NCBI GenBank assembly: GCA_018806915.1
Contig: JAGKQI010000073.1
Coordinates: 1,240,001 to 1,304,000 of the forward strand
DNA: 64,000 nucleotides
DNA from: Phytophthora colocasiae
Lineage: Eukaryota; Oomycota; Peronosporomycetes; Peronosporales; Peronosporaceae
Direction of reading: 5' to 3'
In this document: positions 31,798-44,493 of the stretch, one piece after another
Position numbering within the stretch: position 1 is the stretch's first letter
How the letters are laid out: each line of letters starts with the position of its first letter
Notes under the pieces: model-generated
What the model was told of the DNA's origin: nothing
The model's input: the letters and a program-made list of their open reading frames with translations, nothing else
The model's database searches: none
Made by a program: the position numbers and the translations under genes

Positions 31798-34324
31798 TTA
31801 GCGTCTACCTCTTTTATCTATAATAGAGTCTAAACTGCCAACAAGGCTCAAGCGCACATCCAGTAGAGTCCACCAATCGGCTTCTATCCTTACCACCAGG
31901 ATTTCGGCAGATCGTTGGCCTCCAACATTCCATTTAATTCTGCAAGCAAAAGTGGTCTCCTCGTCGGGTTTACGAGAAGATTTGAGGTCAGGAACTTACA
32001 AAAACGGGTTTTCCTCGTCATTCACAATGTTGAGATCAGCGAAGGGGAGCGCAGTTCCATCATCGACAGGGGTCTGGGTAGTTTCATCACCAATAACAAC
32101 TGGAGGCGGGGTAGTGTAGTCACCTCCAACAACTGGTGGCTGCGTAGTATAGTCTGCCGGAGTCTCGGTAGTCTCCTCCTCATCGTCAACAACGGGGGGC
32201 TGCGTAGTGTTGTCTGCCGGAGTTTCGGTAGTTTCCTCCTCATCATCAACAACGGGAGGCTGCGAAGTGTTGTCTGCCGGAGTCTCGGTAGTTTCCTCCT
32301 CATCGTCAACAACAGGGGGCTGCGAAGTGTTGTCTGCCGGAGTTTCGGTAGTTTCCTCCTCATCGTCAACAACTGGTGGCTGCGTAGTATAGTCTGCCGG
32401 AGTCTCGGTAGTCTCCTCCTCATCGTCAACAACGGGGGGCTGCGTAGTGTAGTCTGCCGGAGTTTCGGTAGTTTCCTCCTCATCGTCAACAACGGGAGGC
32501 TGCGAAGTGTTGTCTGCCGGAGTCTCGGTAGTTTCCTCCTCATCGTCAACAACTGGTGGCTGCGAAGTGTAGTCTGCCGGAGTCTCGGTAGTCTCCTCCT
32601 CATCGTCAACAACAGGAGGCTGCGTAGTGTTGTCTTCCGGAGTCTCGGTAGTCTCCTCCTCATCGTCAACTACGGGGGCTCCGTGGTGTAGTCAACGGGA
32701 GGCTGGGTAGTGTAGTCAACTGGAGGCTGCGTGGTGTAGTCTACCGGGGGCTCCGTAGTGTAGTCAACAGGCGGCTGGGTAGTGTAGTCAACTGGAGGCT
32801 GCGTGGTGTAGTCTCGTTCGTGGTCGGGGCTATCGGTTTCTGGGGCAGACGTGTATGGAGTGGGTGTACTGGTGTACTCCGGAGCAGAGGTAGTGTGGCC
32901 GTACTCTCCCTCGTGCTCATTGGTCTCGGTACTACCCTGGTACTTGTCGTCGTGGCTGTTCACAACTGATCCACTCTTGTCACAATCATCAGTCGACCCA
33001 GCGGTGCTGTCGACTACGGAGCCCTTGTATGAGTCCTTCGTAGAGTATTCAGCCTTGCTGTTGGAAGAATACTGAACCGTGTACTCGTCAGACTTGGTGT
33101 AGTCATCCTTGGCATTGCCATAGCTGCTTCCGCGCAGAGACTTCGACGAGTACTTGTCCTTGCTGCTGCTATTGTCCTGGTACTGATTGTGGTGGTAGTT
33201 TCCATCCGAAGACTTGTCCGACGAGCACGGGGTGTCCACCGAGTAACTGGCACTGTTGTGCTCGTAACCATGCTTGCTGTGGTCGTCGTACTTGTTCGAA
33301 CCGCCGTAGCTCGGTTTGCTGTTGTGCTCATACTCGTTTGATTCGTGGTGGTAGTCGCCATCCTTTGACGATGAGCACGGAGTGTCCACCGAATGACTGG
33401 TGTAACCGGGTTTGCTTCCGTGGTTGGCTTCGTAGCCTGAGTTACCACCATGGTAGTAGTCGCCGCGATGGTACTCCCACCGTTCTTCGAGCTGTACTGA
33501 GGCTGGTAACCTCCGTGGTTGTAGTCGCCGTTGCTGTTATGCTGATAAGTGTACGCCATAGTTGGGCACGGGGTCTCCTTAGCGGAGTAGTCACCGTTTC
33601 CAGTTTCGTGGTGGTAGGGTGTGTCCCCCTTGTAATCCCCAGCAGGGTACTCTGGTGCCTCCGTGTAGGCATTTTCCACGGGGTAGTCGTTCTTGACAGG
33701 GTACGACGTGGACACCGGGTAGGCGCTGTCACCATGGTACTTACCACCCTCAGTAGGGCACGGGGTCGTTGCAGAAGGGTACGTGTCGCCCTTGCTTTCG
33801 TAAGGGAACGTCACCTCATCCTCCACCGGGTACGTCTCATGGTGGTCCGGGTAGGTCACTTCAGCGTCACCGTATCCAGAAGCAGAAGACTCGTAGGGTT
33901 TCTCAGTCGGGTACGGTGTCTCTACATACGTGGATGCGCTTTGATCCTCAGTCGGGTACGACGTCTCGCCATAGCCAGAAGCACTCGGCTCGGCGCCTTG
34001 GTAACTGGTCTCAACGCCATCTTCCGGGTAGGCACAGCCCCACGTAGATCCCGAGATAATGACGCACTGTGCGTCCTTGGGGGCAACGCACTTTCCGTCC
34101 TTGTAAGAAGGAATCCCTTCGTGGCAGTTGTCGGTGGCAACATCTCCCTTGAGAGGACAACCCGTTCCAGTTGGGGCAGCACCGTCACCAATGCAGATTC
34201 CATTGTACGATGGGATCGTGTAGGCGGCGTCACCAACAACAGACACGCACGAGTCGGCGGCTGCAAGACCGAGCGAAAGCACGGCCGCGAGGACCGCACT
34301 GAAAGGTTGGAGAACGCGAACCAT
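31798..34324 (-). pseudogene. Mucin-like copy E (two frameshifts)
   Basis: ATG 34322-34324; intron 31940-31999; last exon 31798-31939. All family parts are present, with nine acidic 60-bp units. The frame is broken by one missing C near 33477 (CTCCCACCG instead of CTCCCCACCG) and one missing G near 32676 (CTACGGGGGCTCC). The first is shared with copies D and G, the second with copy B. Its 5' flank, including the CATCGGTGG start context and altered initiator block at 34385-34403, matches copy B only, making E the duplicate of B. Confidence 0.9.
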
Positions 34325-34777
34325 CGGTGGAGATCTTGAGCTGGAGGCGAAAGACTGCTGGTACTCAAGAACTTGAGTTGAGGTGGCAAAAACGTAAATG
34401 AGATTTGGAGGAATCGACTCGAGGCGGCAGTCACTGTCGTCAAGAGGGTAGACTGATGGTTGATTGATTCCCTAGAGCAGAAATCATGTTCGGCGTCAGG
34501 AATATAGTAACAACAACACAAGATTGCCCCTGTGATCCCTCATGATATACACGGATGCTGCCTGTCCTCAACGCTCAAGTGACAAACGCAATATACTGTA
34601 TTGGCCCACGTTGCTCTCGTTAGCGTTTCAGAATGCGTTCGAGATGACGATCTGCCCGTGATATGTTCTTGCCAGACCAAGATCCGAGACAACTGAGATC
34701 CTACTGAAACAGTGACCCAAGTACGATTCCGCATCTGTGGAAAACCATATATTCGTATGAAGTCACTAGCAGTTGTG
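34325..34777. other. Copy E upstream region up to piggyBac copy 2
   Basis: Near-identical to 10112-10564 upstream of copy B. No gene seen. Confidence 0.6.
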
Positions 34778-35122
34778 ATAACCCTTTCGAGGTCATAGGG
34801 TGCATTTTGCCCCCCTTGGTTACAGTTCAAGAAGCACCCATCAAAACGGTCATGAAGGGGGGCAATTTGCCCCCGTTGGCAGAAGTTCAACTGCACATCT
34901 CCTTTTGTAATTACGACCAATCATATCATCCTCTGGAAACTATAATTTACGCGATGTGTCAAACATCATGGAAAATTATGCACTTAAGTACGAAAACTAT
35001 CAAGATTGCGTCAGCAAACACTGCTTTAAGTACGTAATTTTGGTGACGCCCACTGTCTCTGATCAGCAAATTTTTCTTTACTAAAACTAAGTCATTTGCC
35101 TACCTGTTGTAGCACAGCAATC

Positions 35123-36418
35123 ATGGCCACATCGTTCACTTTTGAAGATGATAAGGAGCTTGTGCAGCAGGCGCGCACCTACGTCGATGCAGGTACAAGG
35201 ATCGCGTGGGCTAATGTGGCCCGGCGTATGCAGCGTACTGGTCACAATGCGAAGTCATTGCAGGAGCGACTACGAACATTGAAGAAGGCATGGGGAAGTG
35301 ATATCCGGCGTTTCCTCAAGCTTCTACGCACAAGTACGCCGTCCACGTGGTCGGCCACCAGCAGTGACTCGTCAGTTGCGGCTCGGTGCACATTATCTGC
35401 CTGCACGTGTTCCAGCACATCCGCGACGTCCTGCTGCGGAGATCCCGCCGCCACGTTCCCAGCTCCGAGCAGAAACTCCACGGCAGACCTCCACAACACC
35501 GCAAGTGACTCCAGTTCCTCCTCCGACATCGCCCCCAGCAAGTAATCTACAACCTACACCATCGCCACTCCCAGCAGATACTGTCGCTCGTCAAAATTCG
35601 CTAGAAGTAACAGGCGAATCTCGGCCAACACTTGAAGGCGCTGTCAAGCTATTTGCTGTTGCTGGAGCTTCGCTGGCGTTGCCCTCCGCTCGTGATGACG
35701 GTGCAGCAGTAACATCAAGCGACACCAGCAGCAATACGGAATCGACAGGTACTTTGGAGGCCCCAGAAGAAGAACGATCACCCCCAATGTCACCGTCAAG
35801 GTGTGAGCAAATTGTTGCAACGATTTTCGCTGACGTTCCACGCGAGGTGGTTGTCCAGGGCACCAACAAGAAGCCCCATCTCAACGCCGGTGAGTTGCTG
35901 CCGTGTGGAGTCTCTTCTCTAATCAGTGAGCTAGGTGAACTTGACAATTCGGATATCTTTCTCGATATCGGCGCTGGGGTCGGAAATGTGGTGGCACAAG
36001 TTGCCCTGGCCACTAACGTGAACAAAGCTATCGGCATTGAAGTTCGCCGCGATTTATACGAGCTCGAGTCGCGATGATTTCAAATTCTACGTGTTCAAGA
36101 CGATTACACAAGAGAGCCCAACTAATTTGCAAGGACGCTGTCAACATGCACATTGCGTCTACGCCACCATACGCTGACGCATCGGTTGTATACTGGAACA
36201 ATCTCCTCTTCGAACCGGAAGCTATCGAACAGTTGAAGGATGAGCTTGCTGGTATGTTTCTCTTGAGAAAGCTAGTCAGCTCTATAAATTTCTGCCCAAG
36301 ACACCGCGACGGTTGTCAGAACCCGTTCTGTCAAGCATTCAAGCTGGTGAAAGCGTTTGGCCTTCCTTGCAGCTGGAAGGCTGATTTCCAACATGTATTT
36401 TTGTACGAGTCGAGCTGA
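35123..36418 (+). pseudogene. Transposon-borne SANT/Myb-DOT1 methyltransferase gene, copy 2 (two frameshifts)
   Basis: Second copy of the passenger gene, ATG 35123, stop 36416-36418. The SANT/Myb region is intact to about 35310. A 2-bp shortening (TTTCCTCAAGC against TTTCCCTCCAAGC in copy 1) shifts frame there and leads to an early stop at 35543. The linker and the start of the DOT1 domain continue in one frame (from about 35330) straight through the point where copy 1 is broken, confirming that the SANT and DOT1 parts belong to one reading frame. A missing G near 36065 then breaks the methyltransferase domain after the GIEVRRDLYEL motif. Downstream VYWNNLLFEPEA is retained. Confidence 0.82.
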
Positions 36419-36427
36419 GTTGGTGTT

Positions 36428-37223
36428 ATGCAGAGGTGTCCATCCGCGACTACTGACTCCCATGGCAAGGGCTACGGCGGTGCAGGTGCCGGTCTCAACG
36501 CAAATACTGGTCTCAACGCAAACGCAGGGCTAAACACTGGCGCCAAAAGCTACGACAGTGCCAACGCTGGGCTCAACGCAAACGCGGGTCTTTCTGCCAA
36601 TGCCGGTCTCAATGCAAACGTCAGATTTTGCCAAGGGCTACACCGTAGCAAACGCAGGGTTGAATGCTGGTGCGGGTCTCAGCACGAACGATGCTCCCAA
36701 TGCCAATGCGGGGTTGAACGCAGGAGTTGACAGCAAGGCCGGAGCGAGCCTTCATGCCGGTGCTGGTCTGAATGCTTGAGCTAGTCTCAATGCTAGTGCT
36801 GGTCTCACTGCTGGTGCTGGTCTCACTGCTGGTGCTGGTCTCACTACTGGAGCTAGTCTCAATGCTGGTGCTGGTCTCACTGCTGGTGCTGGTCTCACTG
36901 CTGGTGCTGGTCTCAATAATGGTGCTGGTCTCACTGCTGGTGCTGGTATCACTACTGGAGCTAGTCTCAATGCTGGTGCTGGAATCACAGGTGGTGCCGG
37001 GTTGAATGCTGGATCTGGCCTCAGCACTCGCGTGAACAGCGGAGCCAAGGCTAACACTGTCAGTAATACCGACAGCTACTCGAAGGGCACCACTACCGCG
37101 AATGCTCCTCAGAAGACCACGCAGCTACTCGAAGGGCACCACTACCGCGAATGCTCCTCAGAAGACCGAAGCTCCTCAGAAGACCGCATCGAAGACATTC
37201 ACATTTGCATACTTTACTCAAGT
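36428..37223 (+). pseudogene. GLNAGA-repeat segment inside piggyBac copy 2
   Basis: Same segment as 12219-12996, with one additional 18-bp unit (GGTGCTGGTCTCACTGCT) in the tract at about 36785-36995. The same stop interrupts the hexapeptide region near 36777. A further small indel lies near 37118 (AGACCACGCAGC). Function unknown. Confidence 0.5.
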
Positions 37224-37286
37224 GACTTGCCATTATTGTGTATGCTGCATCTTTTGCATACTTAGACTAAGATAACTACCCACACC

Positions 37287-40143
37287 TTACAAAACGATGG
37301 ACCTTGCTACTGAACGGCTAGCTCCGGCGGCACCAGGCCTCTTGTCAGGATTGGACTCTTCTTGATCTTCGCTTGCACGTTGACTTCTCTTTAGTTTGTA
37401 TAGTTCAGAACTCATACGGGTCTTTCCTCTCTGCGAGAAGAGCTTCTTGGGGAGGTAGTAGCGATGATATTTCTCCCAACAAGTCCAGGTCGTTTGTGGG
37501 CATGCGTAGGGCTTGTCGGAGACATGTACATTCTGGCAAAGGCAGACGTTGTGTAACACGCAAACGACCGTAACTTCCGTAGCATAGCGCTCTTCCCAAC
37601 GACAAACAACGCACTTCCTGCGCTTGCGATTCATGTCGGTGAAAAACTGCTTCGAGGAGACAACCGAGCACCTATTTTGGGGACTTCCAGAGCCTGCCAT
37701 ACCATGTTCTGCCTGGGCAATCCATACCGTGCTCGACGGAGATGCCTGTTCCGAAATATCTTCGCTTGGGACGCTGTCAGCGTAAAACATTAGTCGCTCA
37801 CTGGGTGCCTCCTTCCACTTCCCAGACAACAACTCGGAACACAGCTGAACAACGAAGTCTCGGTGTGGATCACGCTCCTTACTCAGATCACATGCCAGCC
37901 TCCGCGTTAAATACGCATTAGCTCTAGCAACATCGATGAGCGCTAATGCAAGCTTCTTGTGCCACGTTTTGAACGAGTGACCGTCCGACAGCGAAAACCG
38001 GGCACGAATTTGATCAAGACGATCCACACCCTGCATACTGGCGTTGTATTCCTTGATGCACGTCGGTGCTGAAAAGCTTCGTGTTTCTGCTCGCACTTGT
38101 CGGGTTACAGTAGTGATAGACGACGGGTCTGCGTTGGATATCACCGTCACGATGGAGCTGTCATACCAAGACGCCGCAACAGAGTGAGTGATCGGCGGAA
38201 ACGCCTTGGCGAGAGGTACCACGGGAACAATCTTTCTTCTCCAAGAGTACATGACGCGGAAAGTGTGAACTTGTCTTCCGCACCGTACCGCGAGCGTAGA
38301 GCCCCTTGATACGTAGTGCCATCAGCAACTGTACTGAAGTGTAGTAATTATCGGAGTTGATGATCCGACGGGTGGAATACAGTGGGCGAACGACTTCTAG
38401 TACACACTTCCGAATTGACGACATCTCTGCAACTTCATCACTCAATCTCTGTGCCTCTTCCACCGATATAACCCCATTCAGACGCTCCGTGATATTGCTC
38501 GCACAATGCAATCGAAAATTTAACGAAATCCAACTTGTAGCGCAGCACAACATGTAGATTCGGAAGTGATACTTCCCTGTCGGCTTCATTGGATTATATA
38601 CAATGAGTGGCTTGCCGTACTTTGACCGACAAGCGATGCTGGCTTCGTCAAGTGCAACGTTGCGGCCGATCTCCACATATTTTGCCCCAGTTGTCTTCAA
38701 TAGGTTCAGCAATGGACGGATCCTTGCAGCCTGATCACGAATGCCCGAGTTGGTTTCAACACATTGGAAGCAGAAAGTCTTCCGCAGGATTTTGAACCGG
38801 CGCAGTGGCATCACGTCGTCAAGCCCAACCGATGATCCACCCAAGATCGAGTTCTCTATTTGTGTACCCCAGTAGTTAGCGTATTCGCCTTTGTCGATAA
38901 GAGCCATGTAGAGTAAGATCCCCAAAAATGTCATGACTTCATCTAGTGTAAACGGTGCCCCGACTGCGATGCTGTTCTGACGAGCATAGGTATTCGTCTC
39001 TCCAACAACCTGCTGCCAGAACGAAACCGGAACGTACGCGAAAAAACTTGACGATGCGGAGTGCTGAAAGATATGCTTGAATTCTGGTCGTAACCGTGTC
39101 TTCGTAGATCCGTCAGCATGTTGATACAGATCTGAGGGAGCGTCACACGTTGCTTCAGGCTCAAAACGGATGCTTTTGATAGCCTCTACCTCTGCTAGTG
39201 AGGTAGGCAGTTCAACCGGTGGCTCGTAGGACTCCACGTACTCCTCCAGGATGTCGGTGTCGTCATCGACATGGACGTCCTCGCCATCATCAACAGCGCA
39301 CAAGCGGCCCCATCCAGCACCAGTAGAGCGCCCGTGTAATGCGCGATAGTTTGTGTTGCCTCGCTGCACAGCGCTAAGAGTCAGGGTTTCCACGTGGTTT
39401 TGGAACTGCGAATCCAACCAGTTTATCTGGAACAATGACTGCTTCAATACTCGACAAACTCTTCCAACCAGGTACGCACTCCCGACGCCAACGTATTTCT
39501 TCTTCTGCGTAATAAATCCCTCCTTCGAAGGAGCAAATGCAACGAGTGTGTCTACATACATAGCCAACACTGACGGTAACGGATTTTTCTTGGTACTTCG
39601 AGTAGCAGAGCCTTTGGTTGTCAGTGCTTCACATGCTGTGGCTGTAGGGCGTGGCGTAGCTGGTGATGCCTCACCAGGCACTACTGTTGAATCGGTTGCC
39701 AGTGCGACAGCAGCTGGAATTGATGGCGGTCTCGTAGTGGCAACAGGCCCGCGTTCTTCAACACCTGCTAATGGGATCGTTGGTGAGGCTTCATCAACAG
39801 TGGCTTCTTCAGCCAAGACTTGATCGAGACTTCTTCTGGAGGGGGCCTTGCGTTTGGAAGTTACGGAGACTGGTTCTGGTTGGCGGCTTCGTTTGACGCC
39901 TGGTTGTGGAGGCTTTGGCTTGTTCTTTGAGCCTTTTGGGCGGCCTCGCTTCCGCTTAGCAGGCCCACCGGTATTTTCTTCTTCGTTGTTTGTCTCTAGC
40001 CTGGCTGTGCTGGCTGGGTTTCGCTCTTGTGCCGTTTGCATAACTTCGCCTGCCGTTGGTGCTTCAGAGTGAGTATCTGTGAGGGCAATGACAGCGTTCT
40101 CTGCATCGCGACCTGCCTCGGGTCCTTGCCGACACGTTGCCAT
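37287..40143 (-). pseudogene. piggyBac transposase, copy 2 (few frameshifts)
   Basis: ATG 40141-40143, stop 37287-37289. A 660-codon frame runs from the start through the AT-hook, the first two catalytic Asp motifs (NVALDEAS, SDNYYTS) and RKTSSHFPRHVLL, then shifts near 38180 (two bases differ from copy 1: GCAACAGAGTGAG). The rest (MQGVDRLDQ, FKTWHKKL and the C-terminal Cys-rich finger) is open to the natural stop. Two opposite indels near 39045 and 39065 alter about eight residues but restore frame. One to two base changes would separate this copy from an intact enzyme of about 950 residues. Confidence 0.9.
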
Positions 40144-40856
40144 CTCACGTGACTTCTTGCGGGATTGGATTGTGTCAAAAGCATTGCGTCCGTCGGCTTT
40201 CTATAAAGTTGTACAAGATCTAATTCGATAGAATAACAGAGTAAAATATCATCTTATATCATTTCAAAAGTAAGGTGATAGAATTTCAAAATTCCATACT
40301 GAAACCAAGTCAATTACCACTAAAACGTACTCAAGTGCAAAACTGGCTTCCACGTCCAAACACAGGCCTATTGTTGATACATCTACGCCGTAAATATAAT
40401 GCTCCTAGCTAGTAGCTAAGCTACACCCTACATTACCTAAGACGAAGAAGTGCACTGGCAGCGTACACGGTGTCCGAGGTCCAGCTCAAGCGGTGCCGTA
40501 AGGAATAGAGCGGGACTCGTAATTTATCTTGTATCCACCTCTGTCTGTCTCTGGTTTTTGTGCATTGCGTAAACAAGCTGATTCACAGCTTGACCAATGA
40601 AAAAACTCGCCGTCAACTTTGCTCATCAATTCAAAATATCAGCCAATGAAAAAAATGCTAAAAAAATACTGAAGAGAGTACCGTGGCTTATGAAGGGGGG
40701 CAAAATGCCCCCCTTCATCTTCCAATCAACAGCTGTGCAGAAAGGCTCTGATCAGGCAAGTACCGTGCTTTATGAAGGGGGGCAAAATGCCCCACTTGAT
40801 TTATTAACATGCTAACTTTGTATACCATAGTAGCCAAAGAGAATAGGCTGTGTTCG
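40144..40856. other. Right non-coding end of piggyBac copy 2
   Basis: Matches 15917-16629: AT-rich upstream region and subterminal palindromes (13-nt arms ATGAAGGGGGGCA near 40690-40718, imperfect copy near 40772-40795). No gene seen. Confidence 0.6.
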
Positions 40857-40868
40857 CGAAAGGGATAA

Positions 40869-41705
40869 TAATTATCTGAATCAGGCATTGTTTTTTTACA
40901 AATTATATGATCATAACAAACTATAGCTTTCAGCAATGCAACATTTGTTCTTCAATTAGGTAACCTAGGTAGTCAATGTGAAACATACCAAGATCGGATG
41001 GTCGACATTATTCAAGGGTTTCGAAGAGAGTGCGGGGGGGGGGGAGTACTCCGCCCCAGTCAAGAGTCACACTCTCGCATGAACGTTACGCCGTTTAGCC
41101 GTGGATGCATGTGCATATAAGCTTAATCATCTTTCCGCATCGGCAAAAGGCATGCTAGGACGGAGAGAAAGGTAATCCTAGATAAAGGCGAAAACGATTC
41201 AAGGTGCACGACAATTTAGGCCGCACGACTGAATAGGGAGTTCATGTATCAGATACCAAACCCCATCTCGGTTTCACCTTTCTTCACTCACATAAATTGA
41301 GGACAGCAGCTCGTTCGTTTTAGTTAAACATCACGTCACCGACGACAGACTACCAATGAAAGCAACGCACGCTGTGACCACTCGAGCTGAGTCTCGACAG
41401 CTTGAGATCCTTCCAGAGATGGCTGACAGAGCACTTGCAGCTTTTATCAAATGTATGGTCGATTTGGATATGTTAATTTCACCCGGAGCCCAAATGATTC
41501 GTGCGTAAAATGGATCGGATGAGAGGTTGATACACTCACAGTCTATACGTTTGATATCACGGTCATAGAAATTGGTTTTGGTACTCGGGTACAGACTCCA
41601 GTCGATTTCGAAATCCGTGAAGGTTAAGATCGCTTTAGAAGCACGAACCGGATTAATTTAATGAAGCGAAAAAAAAAGTATCCAAAAAGTAAGCTCGATT
41701 GCTTG
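40869..41705. other. Spacer between piggyBac copy 2 and copy F
   Basis: Array spacer; G-run near 41034-41045; small plus-strand ORF at 41356-41508, extended to 50 residues by one added A. No other gene seen. Confidence 0.6.
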
Positions 41706-44414
41706 TTAGCGTCTACCTCTTTTATCTATAATAGAGTCTAAACTGCCAACAAGGCTCAAGCGCACATCCAGTAGAGTCCACCAATCGGCTTCTATCCTTA
41801 CCACCAGGATTTCGGCAGATCGTTGGCCTCCAACATTCCATTTAATTCTGCAAGCAAAAGTGGTCTCCTCGTCGGGTTTACGAGAAGATTTGAGGTCAGG
41901 AACTTACAAAAACGGGTTTTCCTCGTCATTCACAATGTTGAGATCAGCGAAGGGGAGCGCAGTTCCATCATCGACAGGGGTCTGGGTAGTTTCATCACCA
42001 ATAACAACTGGAGGCGGGGTAGTGTAGTCACCTCCAACAACTGGTGGCTGTGTAGTATAGTCTGCCGGAGTCTCGGTAGTCTCCTCCTCATCGTCAACAA
42101 CGGGGGGCTGCGTAGTGTTGTCTGCCGGAGTTTCGGTAGTTTCCTCCTCATCGTCAACAACTGGTGGCTGCGTAGTATAGTCTGCCGGAGTCTCGGTAGT
42201 CTCCTCCTCATCGTCAACAACGGGGGGCTGCGTAGTGTAGTCTGCCGGAGTTTCGGTAGTTTCCTCCTCATCGTCAACAACGGGAGGCTGCGAAGTGTTG
42301 TCTGCCGGAGTCTCGGTAGTTTCCTCCTCATCGTCAACAACTGGTGGCTGCGTAGTATAGTCTGCCGGAGTTTCGGTAGTCTCCTCCTCATCGTCAACAA
42401 CTGGTGGCTGCGTAGTATAGTCTGCCGGAGTCTCGGTAGTCTCCTCCTCATCATCAACAACGGGAGGCTGCGAAGTGTAGTCTGCCGGAGTCTCGGTAGT
42501 CTCCTCCTCATCGTCAACAACGGGAGGCTGCGTAGTGTAGTCTGCCGGAGTCTCGGTAGTCTCCTCCTCATCGTCAACAACGGGAGGCTGCGTAGTGTTG
42601 TCTTCCGGAGTCTCGGTAGTCTCCTCCTCATCGTCAACTACGGGGGGCTCCGTGGTGTAGTCCACAGGCGGCTGGGTCGTGTAGTCAACTGGAGGCTGCG
42701 TGGTGTAGTCTACCGGGGGCTCCGTGGTGTAGTCAACGGGAGGCTCGGTAGTGTAGTCCACAGGCGGCTGGGTCGTGTAGTCAACTGGAGGCTGTGTGGT
42801 GTAGTCTACCGGGGGCTCCGTGGTGTAGTCTACCGGGGGCTCCGTGGTGTAGTCCACAGGCGGCTGGGTAGTGTAGTCAACTGGAGGCTGCGTGGTGTAG
42901 TCTTCTTCATGGTCGGGGCTATCGGTTTCTGGGGCAGACGTGTATGGAGTGGGTGTACTGGTGTACTCCGGAGCAGAGGTAGTGTGGCCGTACTCTCCCT
43001 CGTGCTCATTGGTCTCGGTACTACCCTGGTACTTGTCGTCGTGGCTGTTCACAACTGATCCACTCTTGTCACAATCATCAGTCGACCCAGCGGTGCTGTC
43101 GACTACGGAGCCCTTGTATGAGTCCTTCGTAGAGTATTCAGCCTTGCTGTTGGAAGAATACTGAACCGTGTACTCGTCAGACTTGGTGTAGTCATCCTTG
43201 GCATTGCTATAGCTGCTTCCGCGCAGAGACTTCGACGAGTACTTGTCCTTGCTGCTGCTATTGTCCTGGTACTGATTGTGGTGGTAGTTTCCATCCGAAG
43301 ACTTGTCCGACGAGCACGGGGTGTCCACCGAGTAACTGGCACTGTTGTGCTCGTAACCATGCTTGCTGTGGTCGTCGTACTTGTTCGAACCGCCGTAGCT
43401 CGGTTTGCTGTTGTGCTCATACTCGTTTGATTCGTGGTGGTAGTCGCCATCCTTTGACGATGAGCACGGAGTGTCCACCGAATGACTGGTGTAACCGGGT
43501 TTGCTTCCGTGGTTGGCTTCGTAGCCTGAGTTACCACCATGGTAGTAGTCGCCGCGATGGTACTCCCCACCGTTCTTCGAGCTGTACTGAGGCTGGTAAC
43601 CTCCGTGGTTGTAGTCGCCGTTGCTGTTATGCTGATAAGTGTACGCCATAGTTGGGCACGGGGTCTCCTTAGCGGAGTAGTCACCGTTTCCAGTTTCGTG
43701 GTGGTAGGGTGTGTCCCCCTTGTAATCCCCAGCAGGGTACTCTGGTGCCTCCGTGTAGGCATTTTCCACGGGGTAGTCGTTCTTGACAGGGTACGACGTG
43801 GACACCGGGTAGGCGCTGTCACCATGGTACTTACCACCCTCAGTAGGGCACGGGGTCGTTGCAGAAGGGTACGTGTCGCCCTTGCTTTCGTAAGGGAACG
43901 TCACCTCATCCTCCACCGGGTACGTCTCATGGTGGTCCGGGTAGGTCACTTCAGCGTCACCGTATCCAGAAGCAGAAGACTCGTAGGGTTTCTCAGTCGG
44001 GTACGGTGTCTCTACATACGCGGATGCGCTTTGATCCTCCGTCGGGTACGACGTCTCGCCATAGCCAGAAGCACTCGGCTCGGCGCCTTGGTAACTGGTC
44101 TCAACGCCATCTTCCGGGTAGGCACAACCCCACGTAGATCCCGAGATAATGACGCACTGTGCGTCCTTGGGGGCAACGCACTTTCCGTCCTTGTAAGAAG
44201 GAATCCCTTCGTGGCAGTTGTCGGTGGCAACATCTCCCTTGAGAGGACAACCCGTTCCAGTTGGGGCAGCACCGTCACCAATGCAGATTCCATTGTACGA
44301 TGGGATCGTGTAGGTGGCGTCACCAACAACAGACACGCACGAGTCGGCGGCTGCAAGACCGAGCGAAAGCACGGCCGCGAGGACCGCACTGAAAGGTTGG
44401 AGAACGCGAACCAT
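41706..44414 (-). CDS. Mucin-like secreted acidic-repeat protein, copy F (intact)
   Basis: Predicted join 41908-44414 and 41706-41847 (complement), 882 residues; intron 41848-41907 (60 nt). Same plan as copy C: signal peptide, seven-Cys N-terminal region, Tyr/Ser/Pro/His-rich mucin-like middle, then 11 DYTT(Q/E)PPV short units (six in copy C) and ten 20-residue acidic units (13 in copy C), then the short last exon. Oomycete-initiator-like element at 44475-44493. Together with C it is one of only two unbroken copies in the array. Repeat-number differences between C and F mean the two proteins differ mainly in the length of the extended stalk-like region. A cell-surface or wall role is inferred from composition. 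Confidence 0.88.
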
Positions 44415-44474
44415 GGTTGAGATCTTGAGCTGGAGGCGAAAGACTGCTGGTACTCAAGTACTTGAGTCGAGAGT

Positions 44475-44493
44475 GGCAAAAGTGAGAATGAGC
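44475..44493 (-). promoter_or_regulatory. Oomycete initiator-like element of copy F
   Basis: Minus strand GCTCATTCTCACTTTTGCC, about 60 nt upstream of the copy F start. Confidence 0.6.

Larger units (their letters stand above)
34782..40864. mobile_element. piggyBac-type transposon, copy 2, with SANT-DOT1 passenger
   Basis: A 6083-bp element, collinear with 10569-16637, with the same CCCTTTCG/CGAAAGGG ends and the same ATAA flanks (34778-34781 and 40865-40868). Because the flanking array sequence is also duplicated, this copy arose by segmental duplication and not by a second transposition. It carries one more 18-bp unit in the repeat segment. Its frameshifts are at different sites from copy 1. 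Confidence 0.92.

Noticed and set aside
34782..40864. Independent second piggyBac transposition
   Set aside because: The insertion point, ATAA flanks and surrounding array sequence are the same as for copy 1, so duplication of the block is the simpler explanation.
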